From Flavobacteriales bacterium (GTDB lineage: Bacteria; Bacteroidota; Bacteroidia; Flavobacteriales_D; Sanyastnellaceae): a DNA stretch of 7,014 nucleotides. How positions within the stretch are numbered: position 1 is the stretch's first letter; each line of letters opens with the position of its first letter. Position numbers and translations under genes: made by a program. This document shows positions 6,683-7,014 of this stretch, piece by piece. The notes below the pieces were generated by a model. That model saw only the letters and a list, made by a program, of their open reading frames with translations. It was not told where the DNA came from and searched no databases. Location: assembly GCA_947460525.1 (NCBI GenBank), contig CANHIV010000049.1:1-7014 (forward strand), in the 5' to 3' direction.

Positions 6683-7014
6683 TCAATCTCTCCAAAGGTA
6701 AGGGTACAAAACGTTCGACAAGGCAAACGGAAGGGCAATCATCATTAAAATGAGCAACCACCCCCAATCGGCATTTTGTTGTGTCTGCAATACAATGCTC
6801 TGCATCAATAAAACAGAGGCAAATAAAATGGGAATCAAAGTGGCAAATCCTAAAATCGCCAATATGCTGCCGGGCTGTTGGGTCTTCAAACTAATGCCGT
6901 GGACAAAGCTCAAAGTGATGCCAAGTGCCAAACTGATGGCGATTACAGCCAAGAGAATCAAGGACGCCGAATGACCATGAACCCAATCATTTCCGAAGAA
7001 AAACAACAAAAACA
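6683..7014 (-). CDS. ccmB: CcmB, membrane subunit of the CcmAB transporter (5' end off window)
   Basis: C-terminal part only; about 110 residues are visible of a family usually near 220. CcmB pairs with the ATPase CcmA, and ATP hydrolysis by the complex is needed for release of heme-loaded CcmE from CcmC/CcmD. Three long hydrophobic segments can be seen (SLILLAVIAISLALGITLSFV, ILAILGFATLIPILFASVLLM and WLLILMMIALPFALSNVLYPYLW, here interrupted only for description), and the protein ends PYLWRD. ILGFATLIPILFASVLLMQ fits the conserved CcmB pattern of a late helix with a small-residue/proline core. No ATG lies in the visible part: the frame runs open through the window edge, and a TTG at 7009 is an internal leucine codon, not a start. 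The identification relies partly on the neighbours: directly upstream of ccmC with a 2-nt gap is the usual place for ccmB. Confidence 0.85.
   Translation of the reverse strand, partial: FLLFFFGNDWVHGHSASLILLAVIAISLALGITLSFVHGISLKTQQPGSILAILGFATLIPILFASVLLMQSIVLQTQQNADWGWLLILMMIALPFALSNVLYPYLWRD
6689..6693 (-). promoter_or_regulatory. Shine-Dalgarno-like site deciding the ccmC start
   Basis: On the minus strand GGAGA is followed by 8 nt and then the ATG at 6680. It lies within the last codons of ccmB. Together with the 2-nt gap after the ccmB stop it supports 6680, not the upstream in-frame ATG at 6767, as the start of ccmC. Confidence 0.45.

Noticed and set aside
6681..6767. 29-residue N-terminal extension of CcmC from an upstream ATG
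   Set aside because: It would be read out of frame through ccmB, its sequence is not signal-like, and the ATG at 6680 has a Shine-Dalgarno-like site and sits 2 nt after the ccmB stop.
7007..7009. TTG as a start codon for a 108-residue protein
   Set aside because: The visible protein is the C-terminal half of CcmB and the frame stays open to the window edge, so this is an internal Leu codon.

Overview
The window comes from a Bacteroidota chromosome, most likely Flavobacteriia-like or a relative. This is judged from the form of the proteins: a CcmF of over 900 residues with a large C-terminal extracytoplasmic domain, a CcmD-family protein with its own signal peptide, a CcmE with a Cys-type heme motif, and generally weak Shine-Dalgarno signals. 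No taxonomic marker gene is present, so the placement is an inference.

Layout. The left quarter is on the plus strand: the 3' part of a gene whose start lies outside the window (residual MORN/YwqK-type repeats followed by a domain I do not recognise), then, after a 50-bp AT-rich gap, a clear oxyR (LysR-type peroxide sensor with both redox cysteines). The remaining three quarters are a tightly packed minus-strand operon read from right to left: ccmB (5' end off the window), ccmC, ccmD-like, ccmE, ccmF and a small four-helix membrane protein of unknown function. Junctions are +2 nt, -23 nt, -14 nt, -1 nt and +1 nt, so this is probably one translationally coupled transcript. The last gene ends 7 bp from the convergent oxyR stop codon, and I see no terminator hairpin between them. 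No stretch over 300 bases lacks a gene.

How the genes work together. CcmB is the membrane subunit of the CcmAB ATPase, CcmC loads heme onto CcmE with help from CcmD, and CcmF receives heme from CcmE and attaches it to CXXCH motifs of apocytochrome c on the outer face of the cytoplasmic membrane. This is System I cytochrome c maturation. ccmA, and any ccmG/ccmH thiol-redox genes, are not in this window.

Most notable points: CcmE carries CPSKY where enterobacterial CcmE has the HxxxY heme-binding motif; CcmC has about 120 extra residues outside the membrane between its first helix and its first heme-ligand loop, plus a divergent tryptophan-rich motif; and an unrecognised membrane protein is coupled to ccmF. 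I found no RNA gene, CRISPR array, insertion sequence or phage gene.
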